DNA from: Corynebacterium sp.
GTDB taxonomy: Bacteria > Actinomycetota > Actinomycetes > Mycobacteriales > Mycobacteriaceae
Reading direction: 5' to 3'
DNA length: 60,263 nt
NCBI RefSeq assembly: GCF_022712275.1
Contig: NZ_JALAGU010000035.1
Location: forward strand, 1-60,263
Part shown: positions 51,363-59,693 of the stretch, one piece after another
How the letters are laid out: every line of letters begins with the position of its first letter
Numbering within the stretch: position 1 is the first letter of the stretch
Notes under the pieces: generated by a model
What the model saw: only the letters and a program-made list of their open reading frames with translations
The model's database searches: none
Told to the model about the DNA's origin: nothing
Position numbers and translations under genes: made by a program

Positions 51363-51704
51363 TCAGTCGCTGTTGCGCAGGCAGTCGTCCGCCTCGTCGA
51401 CGGTGGTGGCACCGCAGTCCTGGATCTTGTCGTCGGCGGCGCTGGTGACCAGGCTCGCGGCGGCGAGCGCGAGAACTGCGACGACCACGGCGATCCCCGG
51501 ATAGGTCCAGCTGATCTCCGGCACACGCACGGCGCGGACCAGGGCGACGAGACCGACGATGAGCACCACCACGGCGATGATGATGCCGAGCACCGGCATG
51601 AGCGCCGCCGGAAGTGACATCACGCCGAGGAGCAGTGCGGCCAGTCCCAGTCTGCTCTGACGCTGCGGGGGCTGGGAGGGGTTCTTCGGACGCTGCTGTG
51701 CCAT
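51363..51704 (-). CDS. Small membrane protein of unknown function
   Basis: A 113-residue protein with a Gln/Pro-rich start, three hydrophobic helices (~20-33, ~38-58, ~68-88) and a C-terminal extracytoplasmic tail containing two Cys (DCGATTVDEADDCL) that could form a disulfide. The ATG at 51704 is the first start outside the helicase. No known family is recognised with confidence. It lies 28 bp downstream of the helicase gene, probably co-transcribed. Confidence 0.7.
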   Translation of the reverse strand: MAQQRPKNPSQPPQRQSRLGLAALLLGVMSLPAALMPVLGIIIAVVVLIVGLVALVRAVRVPEISWTYPGIAVVVAVLALAAASLVTSAADDKIQDCGATTVDEADDCLRNSD

Positions 51705-51732
51705 GGAGCCCAGCGTAGTCGACGACCCCTGA

Positions 51733-53493
51733 TCACCAGTCCCGGAGGTAGGCGATCCGGTCCTGCAGCTGCTGCGCCGAGCACAGGGCGGTCGGCGGGC
51801 CACCGCAGTTGCGCCGCACGTCATTGTGGATCGCCCCGTGAGGCCGTCCGGTCCGCGCGGACTTCGCGGCGACAAGGGTATTGAGTTTCTTTCGCAGGGC
51901 AGGCAGTTCCTCACTGGCCACACGGTCACGGTGGTTGCCCGCACCGTCGATGCCGGAGACATCCTCGCCCCGGCGTCGCGCCTCACGCTCCTGCTCCTTG
52001 CGGGTGACTTCCTCGCGTGCCCGGGCGTCGAGCTGCTCGGACTGACGGGCACGCAGCAGGGTCTTCATCTGGTCGGCGTCGAGCAGCCCGGGAAGCCCCA
52101 GGTAGTCCTGCTCCTCGTCGGAGCCCGCCATCGTGGCCGTACCGTAGGTCGAACCGTCGAAGATGAGACTGTCGAGCTCGGCTTCGGCACCAATGGACTC
52201 GTAGCTCTTCTGCTCGTCCGGTTCGGTCTCCTCCCGGTTCGCCTGGACCAGCAGCTCATCGTCCCAGCCCTCGTTCGGGCGGTCGGGCTTGCCGAGGACA
52301 TGGTTGCGCTGGCGCTCCATGTTGGACGCCAGGTCCAGCAGCACCGGTACGCTGGGCAGGAAGACGCTGGCGGACTCCCCCTTGCGACGGGACCGGACGA
52401 AACGACCCACGGCCTGGGCGAAGAACAGCGGTGTCGAGGCCGAGGTCGCGTAGACACCGACGGCCAGGCGGGGCACGTCCACGCCTTCGGAGACCATGCG
52501 CACCGCGACCATCCAGAGGTCGGTGCTGTCGGAGAACTGCCTGATCCGGTCACTCGACCCGGCCTCATCGGAGAGCACCACGGTGACCTTGGTGCCGCTG
52601 ATGCGTTCCAGTATCTTCGCGTAGGCGCGCGCGGTCGTCGTGTCGGTGGCGATGACCAGCCCACCGGCGTCCGGAATGGACTGCCGGAGCTGCAGCAGGC
52701 GGGTGTGGGCGCCGGCGAGGACCGCGGGGATCCACTCCCCCTTCGGGTCAAGGGCCGTCTTCCACGCACGGGCGGTCTGCTCGGCGTTGAGCGGCTCGCC
52801 GAGGCGTGCCTCGTACTCCTCGCCCGCCGAATCCCGCCACCGGGTGTTGCCGGAGTAGGACATGAAGACGACGGGTCGCACCACGCCGTCGGACAGGGCC
52901 TCGGAGTAGCCGTAGGTGTAGTCGGCCTGGGAGACCAGCGCTCCGTCGATCTCCTTGTAGAGGATGAACGGGATAGGTGAATCATCGGACCGGAACGGGG
53001 TACCGGTCAGCGCCAGGCGTCGTTCCGCCTGGTCGTAGGCGAAACGCACGCCCTCACCCCAGCTCTTGGCGTCACCGGCATGGTGAATCTCGTCGAGGAT
53101 CACCAGCGTCTTGCGGGCCGTGGCGACCTGGTAGTGCTTGGTCGGCTTCATACCGACCTGGGCATAGGTCACCACCACGCCGCTGTGGGAGGCGTTGACG
53201 GCCGAGGAGTTCGTGAACTCGGCGTCCAACGACATGCCGAGACGTGCCGCCGACGCCGCCCACTGGCTCTTGAGGTGCTCGGTGGGCACGACGATGACGA
53301 CACGCTCGACGACACGCTGGTCCAGCAGGACGCGGGCCACGGTCAGGGCGAAAGTCGTCTTACCCGCACCCGGGGTCGCCACCGCGAGATAGTCACGAGG
53401 TGATGTCTCGAGGTACTTCTTCAGCGCCTCCTGCTGCCAGAGACGGAGCCCGGTGGGCAGGACAGCCGACGTGCCGGAAGGGGCGGCGGTCAC
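51733..53493 (-). CDS. DEAD/DEAH-type superfamily 2 helicase
   Basis: A 586-residue SF2 ATPase. Walker A is TPGAGKTTFAL (~45-55) and Walker B is VILDEIHHAG; LALTGTPFRSDD is motif III-like and GRFVRSRRKGE motif VI-like. It resembles the helicase part of type III restriction enzymes, but no methylase or nuclease partner is present, so restriction is unlikely. A C-terminal ~130-residue helical region is of unknown role. The GTG at 53493 overlaps the DUF3039 stop as GTGA. The same pair stands near sigA in related genomes. Confidence 0.88.
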   Translation of the reverse strand: MTAAPSGTSAVLPTGLRLWQQEALKKYLETSPRDYLAVATPGAGKTTFALTVARVLLDQRVVERVVIVVPTEHLKSQWAASAARLGMSLDAEFTNSSAVNASHSGVVVTYAQVGMKPTKHYQVATARKTLVILDEIHHAGDAKSWGEGVRFAYDQAERRLALTGTPFRSDDSPIPFILYKEIDGALVSQADYTYGYSEALSDGVVRPVVFMSYSGNTRWRDSAGEEYEARLGEPLNAEQTARAWKTALDPKGEWIPAVLAGAHTRLLQLRQSIPDAGGLVIATDTTTARAYAKILERISGTKVTVVLSDEAGSSDRIRQFSDSTDLWMVAVRMVSEGVDVPRLAVGVYATSASTPLFFAQAVGRFVRSRRKGESASVFLPSVPVLLDLASNMERQRNHVLGKPDRPNEGWDDELLVQANREETEPDEQKSYESIGAEAELDSLIFDGSTYGTATMAGSDEEQDYLGLPGLLDADQMKTLLRARQSEQLDARAREEVTRKEQEREARRRGEDVSGIDGAGNHRDRVASEELPALRKKLNTLVAAKSARTGRPHGAIHNDVRRNCGGPPTALCSAQQLQDRIAYLRDW

Positions 53494-53741
53494 TTCTTCC
53501 GGAGCCCCTGGTAGATCTGCTCGCAGTCGGGGCAGACCGGGGAGCCCGGCTTGGCCTGCTTGGTCACCGGAAAGGTCTCACCGCACAGTGCGACGACCAT
53601 CCGGCCGTTCACGGCGGAGTCCACGATCTGGTTCTTCTTGACGTAGTGGAAGAACTTCGGGGTGTCGTCGGAGGTCTGGTCGTCCGTCCGGACGTCGGGG
53701 CGCTCAATCGTTGATGTTCCGGGAGTAGTCACGGTAGTCAA
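53490..53741 (-). CDS. DUF3039 zinc-ribbon-like small protein
   Basis: An 83-residue protein with a Thr-rich start and a metal-binding-like domain: FFHYVKKNQI with a His, VALCGETFPV, and CPDCEQIYQGL. The Cys/His set could bind one zinc. I start it at the TTG at 53741, with AGGGG five bases upstream; a GTG at 53732 is the alternative. It is coupled by GTGA overlap to the helicase, so the two may work together. Function is unknown. Confidence 0.8.
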   Translation of the reverse strand: MTTVTTPGTSTIERPDVRTDDQTSDDTPKFFHYVKKNQIVDSAVNGRMVVALCGETFPVTKQAKPGSPVCPDCEQIYQGLRKK

Positions 53742-53889
53742 TCATGCCCCTGCCGCCCGCTCATTTCCACCCGTTCGACCCACCTGACCTACCAACCGCG
53801 GCGGACGGCACCGGTCGGTGAGCGGTGAGTGACGGTCATCCCGCTGTCCCGTGTGAACTCACCGGGGGACGGGGACTACGGTGGTCCCC

Positions 53890-54384
53890 ATGGCTGAGGA
53901 GGAACAGGACGCGACGCACCGGCGCAACCGGCGTGCAGGACGCGGACGGTCCCGACGACGACGCGGATCCGACTACACTGTCCTGATCACCTCAGCGAAG
54001 AAGTCCCGGCTGTCGAACTGGCGCCACCGACGACACGTCTACGCTGCCCTGCAGCTCTCGCGGATCCCCCTGTTCATCATCGCGGTGATGATCTACGGCT
54101 GGCTGCACAATCCCGCGCTCGCCGCACTCGTGGCGGTCATCTCCCTGCCGCTGCCGTGGGTGGCGGTCCTGCTGGCCAATGATGCGGGCGAGGCGCAGGA
54201 AAAAGGTGTGCCCAAGGTGTACAAGCCCGCGCTGGTCCGCGAGCAGCGTGCACGGGAGATGCAGGCGCTGGCGGACCCGACCTCCCGTGCCGCGCTGGGC
54301 AGCGCACCGGATACCCCGCAGACCGGTGTACGCCGGGACACCCCTGAGATCATCGACGCCGACGAGGAGAACCCCCACCGATGA
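53890..54384 (+). CDS. DUF3099 membrane protein
   Basis: A 164-residue protein with an Arg-rich cytoplasmic start (~10-26), the DUF3099 segment SDYTVLITSAKKSRLSNWRHRR (~27-48), two transmembrane helices (~58-73 and ~78-95) and a charged tail. The family is actinobacterial, function unknown. The ATG at 53890 is used; a GTG at 53881 is possible. Its stop overlaps the methyltransferase start as ATGA. Confidence 0.82.
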   Translation: MAEEEQDATHRRNRRAGRGRSRRRRGSDYTVLITSAKKSRLSNWRHRRHVYAALQLSRIPLFIIAVMIYGWLHNPALAALVAVISLPLPWVAVLLANDAGEAQEKGVPKVYKPALVREQRAREMQALADPTSRAALGSAPDTPQTGVRRDTPEIIDADEENPHR

Positions 54385-55988
54385 CCACGCAGGACGCCAC
54401 CGATGCACCGCGCACCGCGGATCCCCGCCCTGACGCCCTCGGTGACCTCGTCACCGCACTGACCGCCCTGAACTACGGCCGTGACACCGTGACCGGCGTC
54501 CTCGGCGCCGTGGGCTGGCGCGAAGCACTACAGGGCAACCCGGGTGCCGCTCTACGCCGCCTCCACGCCACCGGGCGTCCGGACATCCGCGACACAGTGA
54601 TGACCGGCTGCTTCTTCCTGCGGGACGCCACCTCCCGTGACGACCTGTGCACCCTGCTCGGCGAGGACCTCGTCGACCGACTCTGCGATGCCGATGTCCT
54701 CGTCCCCGGTCCCCGCGATTCGGTGGTCAGTACCGTCGACATCCGTCCGGTGGATGATCCACGGCACGGCACCGACGGGTTACTCATCGTCTCCGACCCG
54801 GACGCCTCCCTCGATGTCCGGGTGCCGGGCCCCGACCACGTGCCCGGCGTCGGCCAGGCCCCACTGACCCTGCTCAACCAGGTACCGGCCGGGCACACCG
54901 GCCGACTGCTCGATATGGGTACCGGTTCCGGTGTCCTGGCCCTGTCGCTGGACGCGGACGAGGTCATCGCCACCGACATCCACGGCCGGGCCCTGGACTT
55001 CGCCCGGGCCTCGGAACGCAGTGTCCTGCGGACCGACGGGGCCCGCCGTCCGGTCGACTGGCGTGAGGGCAGCTGGTTCGACCCGGTGGACGGCGAGCTC
55101 TTCGACCGGATCGTCTCCAATCCGCCGTTCGTCGTCGGCGTCGGGGAGGTCGGGCACATCTACCGGGATTCCGACCTGGAACTCGACGGCGCAAGCCGGT
55201 TGGTCGCCGCCGGCGCCGCAGGGCATCTCTCCCCCGGCGGAACCGCCCACCTGCTCGGTGCCTGGGCGACAGGTTTCACCGAGTCCCCGGCGTCCCGTGT
55301 CGCGTCCTGGCTCCCGGAGACCGGGGTCCGTGCCTGGGTGGTCCAGCGCGACGAGGTCGACCCCGAAACCTACGTCCGGACCTGGTTGGCCGACGAATCC
55401 GTGGATATCCGCACTGCCGAAGGTCGTGACCGCACCCGTCGTTGGCTGGACATGTTCGGCGACCACGGCGTCACCCGGATCGGCATGGGCTACCTGCACA
55501 TGCAGCGGATCGACGGACCGTCGGAGGTGACGTTCGAGGAGATCACCACTCCTGATCTCGGTTTCTTCGGTGACGAGGTCGCCGAATGGTTCCTGCGCAA
55601 CGACTGGCTGGCCGACCGGGATGCCGGGGACGTGCTGGACGCCTCCTTCGCGGTGCGGCCGACGGTCGCGAGGGAATCTGTGGAGCTGCCGGACCCGACC
55701 GGGATCGGGTTCCGTGGCACCGTACTGCGGTTGACCCGTACCGACGGCCCCCGTTTCAGCCACGAGATCGACACCCCGCTGTCGGCCGTGGTCGCCGGGC
55801 TCAACCCGAACGGGTTGAGCCTGCGGGACACCGCGGGACTCTACTGCGCGGTCAACGACCTCGATGACGAGACGTTCACCACGGCCCTCGTACCGCTGGT
55901 GGTCGATCTGGTGCGCCACGGCCTGCTGCTGCCGGCCGACCTCCTCGACAGCAGACCCGTGACGGACGACGGGGAGGGCCTGCGGTGA
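54381..55988 (+). CDS. Class I SAM-dependent methyltransferase (HemK/PrmC-like core)
   Basis: A 535-residue protein with a ~150-residue N-terminal helical domain. The SAM motif is LLDMGTGSGVLALSL (~174-188), and the NPPF active-site motif is in FDRIVSNPPFVVG (~240-252). A long unique C-terminal domain (~350-535) follows. NPPF/NPPY enzymes methylate amide or exocyclic nitrogens in proteins, DNA or RNA; the substrate is unknown. It overlaps both neighbours (ATGA before, GTGA after), linking it to dtd. Confidence 0.85.
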   Translation: MTTQDATDAPRTADPRPDALGDLVTALTALNYGRDTVTGVLGAVGWREALQGNPGAALRRLHATGRPDIRDTVMTGCFFLRDATSRDDLCTLLGEDLVDRLCDADVLVPGPRDSVVSTVDIRPVDDPRHGTDGLLIVSDPDASLDVRVPGPDHVPGVGQAPLTLLNQVPAGHTGRLLDMGTGSGVLALSLDADEVIATDIHGRALDFARASERSVLRTDGARRPVDWREGSWFDPVDGELFDRIVSNPPFVVGVGEVGHIYRDSDLELDGASRLVAAGAAGHLSPGGTAHLLGAWATGFTESPASRVASWLPETGVRAWVVQRDEVDPETYVRTWLADESVDIRTAEGRDRTRRWLDMFGDHGVTRIGMGYLHMQRIDGPSEVTFEEITTPDLGFFGDEVAEWFLRNDWLADRDAGDVLDASFAVRPTVARESVELPDPTGIGFRGTVLRLTRTDGPRFSHEIDTPLSAVVAGLNPNGLSLRDTAGLYCAVNDLDDETFTTALVPLVVDLVRHGLLLPADLLDSRPVTDDGEGLR

Positions 55989-56458
55989 AGGCTGTCGTCA
56001 GTACCGTCTCCTCGGCACAGGTCACCGTGGCCGGTGATATCGTCGGTGCCGTCGACGGCAACCGGGACGGTGCCGGTCGAGGTGCGTTGCTCGTACTGGT
56101 GGGAGTCGGACGCGAGGACGGGCCGGACGCCTGGCGCACGGTGGCCCGCAAGATCGCCGACCTCCGGATCCTGCCGGCCCCGGGTGAGCCGTGGGACGGG
56201 GTCCGGGATTCCGGAGCTGCAGACAACGGCGCCGAGATCCTCGTCGTCAGCCAGTTCACGCTCATGGGTGCGACAGCGAAGGGACGGCGTCCGTCCTGGT
56301 CCGCCGCAGCTCCCGGGGAGGACGCCGAAAAGGTCATCGACCTGCTGGTGGACGATCTCCGCGAGCGCGGTCTGACGGTCGCCACGGGGCGTTTCGGGGC
56401 GATGATGGAGGTTTCCTCCGTCAACCAGGGTCCGTTCACCGTCATCGTCGAGGCCTGA
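55985..56458 (+). CDS. dtd: D-aminoacyl-tRNA deacylase
   Basis: A 157-residue enzyme that removes D-amino acids (and glycine) from mischarged tRNA. It begins MKAVVSTVSSAQVTV. It has SQFTLMGATAKGRRPSW with the usual Thr/Gln pocket and the C-terminal TGRFGAMMEVSSVNQGPFTVI carrying the Gly-cisPro-type region; a longer insertion lies at ~20-28. The GTG at 55985 overlaps the methyltransferase stop. Confidence 0.93.
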   Translation: MKAVVSTVSSAQVTVAGDIVGAVDGNRDGAGRGALLVLVGVGREDGPDAWRTVARKIADLRILPAPGEPWDGVRDSGAADNGAEILVVSQFTLMGATAKGRRPSWSAAAPGEDAEKVIDLLVDDLRERGLTVATGRFGAMMEVSSVNQGPFTVIVEA

Positions 56459-56633
56459 GTTCGGTGACCGCACATTTCTGACCCCCGACCGGGGGTAAGG
56501 TTCCCCTGTCGAAATAGATCAGTTCGCGATAGGCTTTTCCGAATTAGTCATCGCTGGATATGGACGGACCACAGCATCCCGTGGCCCTCACCGACAGCAC
56601 CCGAACAACCGCAGAAGTGTCGCCGAAACCACC

Positions 56634-56652
56634 CCCGGGAACATTTCCCGGG
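56634..56652 (+). promoter_or_regulatory. CCCGGGAA dyad overlapping the sigB -35 box
   Basis: CCCGGGAA and TTCCCGGG form an 8-bp inverted repeat with a 3-nt spacer. The dyad covers the GGAACA box of the SigH-type promoter, where a repressor or a second regulator could bind. It may also be chance overlap in GC-rich DNA. Confidence 0.45.
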
Positions 56653-56663
56653 ATGCACCCGTT
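56638..56663 (+). promoter_or_regulatory. SigH-type promoter of sigB
   Basis: GGAACA at 56638-56643, a 17-bp spacer and GTT at 56661-56663 match the SigH/SigR-type consensus known for stress sigma factors in mycobacteria and corynebacteria. The leader would be about 37 nt to the ATG at 56708, which has GGGAGGT upstream. SigH control of sigB is established in C. glutamicum. Confidence 0.7.
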
Positions 56664-56707
56664 GGATCAGTGAGTGCTTCGGACAACCAACCCGGGAGGT
56701 CACCCGC

Positions 56708-57898
56708 ATGAGCAACAGCAACACCAGCAGGACCGCTACCACGGCCGACTCTGACACCCTGGACGCCACGTCGTTGGACAGCACCGACGTCGTCGACGCG
56801 CAGGGCACCACCGGTGCCGGTGACCGCGACGATGCCCCCGGCGGCGACAGCATCGCAGCTGCCGCCGCCGCAGAAGACCCGCACGACACGGATGACACGG
56901 ATGACACAGATGACACAGTCGGCTCCGACGAGGACGTCGCCGAGGACCAGCCCAAGGACAAGGGCCGTCGGCGCGGCAACAACGAGAACCCGTCGGCGGA
57001 CCTGGTGCGCGTGTACCTCAACGGGATCGGCAAGACCGCACTACTCACCGCGGCCGACGAGGTGGAGCTGTCCCAGCGCATCGAGGCAGGTCTCTACGCC
57101 GAACACCTCCTGGAGACCGGCGAGAAGCTGACGCGCGCCCGTAAGCGTGACCTGAAGATCCTGGCCCGCGAGGGTCGCGCAGCCCGTACCCACCTGCTCG
57201 AGGCGAACCTGCGTCTGGTGGTTTCGCTGGCCAAGCGTTACACCGGCCGCGGTATGCCGCTGCTGGACCTCATCCAGGAGGGCAACCTCGGTCTGATCCG
57301 CGCGATGGAGAAGTTCGACTACGCCAAGGGCTTCAAGTTCTCCACCTACGCCACCTGGTGGATCCGCCAGGCCATCACCCGCGGTATGGCGGACCAGTCA
57401 CGCACCATCCGACTGCCAGTCCACCTCGTCGAGCAGGTCAACAAGCTCTCCCGCATCAAGCGTGAGATGTACCAGCATCTCGGCCGCGAGGCCACGAACG
57501 AGGAGCTCGCCGAGGAGTCCGGCATCGACGAGTCGAAGATCGAGACGCTGCTCAAGCAGTCCCGTGACCCGGTGAGCCTCGACATGCCGGTCGGTTCCGA
57601 CGAGGAGGCACCGCTGGGTGACTTCATCGAGGACTCGGACTCCACCGATGCCGAGGCAGCCGTCGTCGCCTCATTGCGGCACTCCGATGTCCGTGCGGTT
57701 CTCGACACCCTGGAGGAGCGCGAGCAGGACGTCATCAAGCTGCGTTACGGCCTCGATGACGGCATGCCGCGCACCCTGGACCAGATCGGTCGCAGTTTCG
57801 GACTGTCTCGCGAGCGGGTCCGTCAGATCGAGCGCGAGGTCATGGCGAAGCTCCGTGAGGGAGAACGTGCCGACAAGCTGCGTGAATACGCCGTCTGA
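56708..57898 (+). CDS. sigB: Primary-like sigma factor SigB
   Basis: A 396-residue group 2 sigma factor. A ~95-residue Asp/Thr-rich N-terminus precedes region 1.2 (DLVRVYLNGIGKTALLTAADEV), region 2 (LVVSLAKRYTGRGMPLLDLIQEGNLGLIRAMEKFDYAKGFKF, ~170-210), region 3 and the 4.2 helix-turn-helix LSRERVRQIEREVMAKL. It is shorter than SigA and lacks the basic block. In corynebacteria it serves transition phase and stress. The ATG at 56708 has GGGAGGT seven bases upstream. The N-terminus contains Asp-Asp-Thr repeats. Confidence 0.95.
   Translation: MSNSNTSRTATTADSDTLDATSLDSTDVVDAQGTTGAGDRDDAPGGDSIAAAAAAEDPHDTDDTDDTDDTVGSDEDVAEDQPKDKGRRRGNNENPSADLVRVYLNGIGKTALLTAADEVELSQRIEAGLYAEHLLETGEKLTRARKRDLKILAREGRAARTHLLEANLRLVVSLAKRYTGRGMPLLDLIQEGNLGLIRAMEKFDYAKGFKFSTYATWWIRQAITRGMADQSRTIRLPVHLVEQVNKLSRIKREMYQHLGREATNEELAEESGIDESKIETLLKQSRDPVSLDMPVGSDEEAPLGDFIEDSDSTDAEAAVVASLRHSDVRAVLDTLEEREQDVIKLRYGLDDGMPRTLDQIGRSFGLSRERVRQIEREVMAKLREGERADKLREYAV
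56885..56920 (+). repeat. Four 9-nt tandem repeats in the sigB N-terminal region
   Basis: Units GACACGGAT/GACACAGAT are repeated four times and encode DTD triplets in the acidic N-terminus. They keep the frame if copy number changes. Confidence 0.9.
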
Positions 57899-57955
57899 CG
57901 GGTCGGATAGACCGGTCCACCCCGCGCGGCACCGAAACGTGTAGTTTATGAGTAA

Positions 57956-57984
57956 TTGGCACGTTTAGTCAGAACGACTATCAG
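57956..57984 (+). promoter_or_regulatory. Likely dtxR promoter with a small dyad in the spacer
   Basis: TTGGCA (57956-57961), a 17-bp spacer and TATCAG (57979-57984) lie about 18 nt before the dtxR GTG. The spacer holds TAGTC/GACTA arms (57966-57980) around AGAAC, which could be an operator. Confidence 0.55.
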
Positions 57985-58001
57985 AGAAAGGCCGTTGTCG
58001 A

Positions 58002-58688
58002 GTGAAGGATCTCGTCGATACCACAGAGATGTACCTCCGGACGATCTTCGAACTGGAGGAGGAAGGCATCCCGCCGCTGCGCGCGCGCATCGCAGAGCGA
58101 CTCGAGCAGTCGGGCCCGACGGTCAGTCAGACCGTCGCACGTATGGAGCGTGACGGTCTGCTCTGGATCGCCGACGACCGCTCCCTTAAGCTCACCGAGG
58201 AGGGTCGTGCACACGCCACCGCGGTGATGCGTAAGCACCGCCTCGCCGAGCGCCTGCTGGTCGACGTCATCGGTCTTCCCTGGGAGTCCGTCCATGACGA
58301 GGCCTGCCGCTGGGAGCACGTCATGGGTGACGAGGTGGAGAAGCGTCTGCTCGCGGTCCTCAGCGAGCACGACACCTCCCCGTTCGGCAACCCGGTGCCC
58401 GGGCTGGAGAAGCTGGGGTCGGAGTCCGTCCCCAACCCGGCAGACTCCCACCGCGCCTCCGATCTCGACCTGAGCACCCCGACCACGGTGCGCATCGTCA
58501 GCTTCAACGAGATCGTGCAGGTCGAGCACAAGGTGATCACCCGTCTCGGCCAGTACGACATCCGCCCGGGCTCGGTCGTCACCGCCCAGGACACCCCCGA
58601 CGGTCTGTCACTGACCACCGAGGCCGGCACTGTCACCGTCCCCGATGAGCTGGGACACGCGATCCGCGTCATCGTCGAGGAGGCCTGA
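58002..58688 (+). CDS. dtxR: Iron-dependent transcriptional repressor DtxR
   Basis: A 228-residue metalloregulator with an N-terminal winged helix-turn-helix (~1-72), a dimerisation domain with metal sites and a C-terminal SH3-like domain. All known ligands are at the C. diphtheriae numbering: Met10, Cys102, Glu105 and His106 (primary site), and His79, Glu83 and His98 (ancillary site). With Fe(II) it would repress iron uptake genes. The GTG at 58002 follows AGAAAGG. Its position between sigB and galE is conserved. Confidence 0.97.
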   Translation: MKDLVDTTEMYLRTIFELEEEGIPPLRARIAERLEQSGPTVSQTVARMERDGLLWIADDRSLKLTEEGRAHATAVMRKHRLAERLLVDVIGLPWESVHDEACRWEHVMGDEVEKRLLAVLSEHDTSPFGNPVPGLEKLGSESVPNPADSHRASDLDLSTPTTVRIVSFNEIVQVEHKVITRLGQYDIRPGSVVTAQDTPDGLSLTTEAGTVTVPDELGHAIRVIVEEA

Positions 58689-58694
58689 CCTGAC

Positions 58695-59693
58695 ATGCCG
58701 CTGAGCAAGGGAGCACATGTCCTCGTCACCGGTGGCGCAGGATACGTCGGCAGCGTCTGCGCCACCGTCCTGGTGGAGCAGGGGTACCGGGTGACCGTCA
58801 TCGACGATTTGTCGACCGGCAACCGGGAGGCCGTCCCCGCGGACGCGGCTTTCGTCGAGGGTGACGTCCTGGACGCCGCTCCCGGCGTCCTCGCCGACGA
58901 CTGTGCCGCGGTCTTCCACTTCGCGGCCAAGTCACTGGTGGGCGAGTCCGTGGTCTCTCCCGCCAAGTACTGGTCGGGCAATGTGGTCACCAGCCTGCGA
59001 CTGCTCGACTTCATGCGCGCCGCCGGGGTCGACAACCTGGTCTTCTCCTCGACAGCGGCCTGTTACGGCGAACCGGAGACCGTGCCGATCACCGAGGATC
59101 TGCCGACCGCACCGACCAACCCCTACGGGGCGTCGAAGCTCGCGATCGACAACATCATCACCTCCTACGCCGCGGCCTACGGTCTCGGCGCGACGAGCCT
59201 GCGCTACTTCAACGTGGCGGGTGCCTACGGCAGTGTGGGCGAGAACCGCGCCGTGGAGACCCACCTCATTCCGCTGGTGCTGCAGGTCGCTGCCGGCGCC
59301 CGGGACAAGATCATGATCTTCGGTGACGACTGGCCCACCGTCGACGGCACCTGCGTCCGCGACTACATCCACATCCGGGATCTGGCGGACGCGCACCTGC
59401 TCGCCGCGTCCTCCAATGAGCCCGGTGTGCACCGGATCTTCAACCTGGGTTCCGGTGACGGTTTCAGCGTCCGTCAGGTCGTCGAGACCTGCCGCGAGGC
59501 CACCGGTCACCCGATCCCCGCCGAGGTCGCACCGCGCCGCGGTGGCGATCCCGCCACCCTCATCGCCTCGTCGGACCGTGCGGTCGCCGACCTCGGCTGG
59601 ACCCCGACCCGCTCCGATCTGACGACCATCGTCAGGGATGCATGGGCCTTCACCTCGCAGCTCGGCGAGCGAGCTCACTTCGCACGACGCTGA
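58695..59693 (+). CDS. galE: UDP-glucose 4-epimerase
   Basis: A 332-residue extended short-chain dehydrogenase that interconverts UDP-glucose and UDP-galactose, supplying galactan for arabinogalactan. The NAD motif VTGGAGYVGS is at ~11-20, the catalytic Tyr/Lys pair in NPYGASKLA, and the family segment LRYFNVAGAYGSVGE follows. The ATG at 58695 is 6 bp after dtxR. Its 3' end overlaps the convergent DUF4192 gene by 44 bp. Confidence 0.94.
   Translation: MPLSKGAHVLVTGGAGYVGSVCATVLVEQGYRVTVIDDLSTGNREAVPADAAFVEGDVLDAAPGVLADDCAAVFHFAAKSLVGESVVSPAKYWSGNVVTSLRLLDFMRAAGVDNLVFSSTAACYGEPETVPITEDLPTAPTNPYGASKLAIDNIITSYAAAYGLGATSLRYFNVAGAYGSVGENRAVETHLIPLVLQVAAGARDKIMIFGDDWPTVDGTCVRDYIHIRDLADAHLLAASSNEPGVHRIFNLGSGDGFSVRQVVETCREATGHPIPAEVAPRRGGDPATLIASSDRAVADLGWTPTRSDLTTIVRDAWAFTSQLGERAHFARR

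Noticed and set aside
51733..53493. Type III restriction system
   Set aside because: Only a helicase resembling the Res subunit is present; there is no Mod methylase or nuclease domain nearby, and the gene belongs to a conserved chromosomal neighbourhood.
56481..56496. ACCCCC/GGGGGT hairpin after dtd as a terminator
   Set aside because: A 6-bp stem with no T-run; it could be chance in GC-rich DNA.
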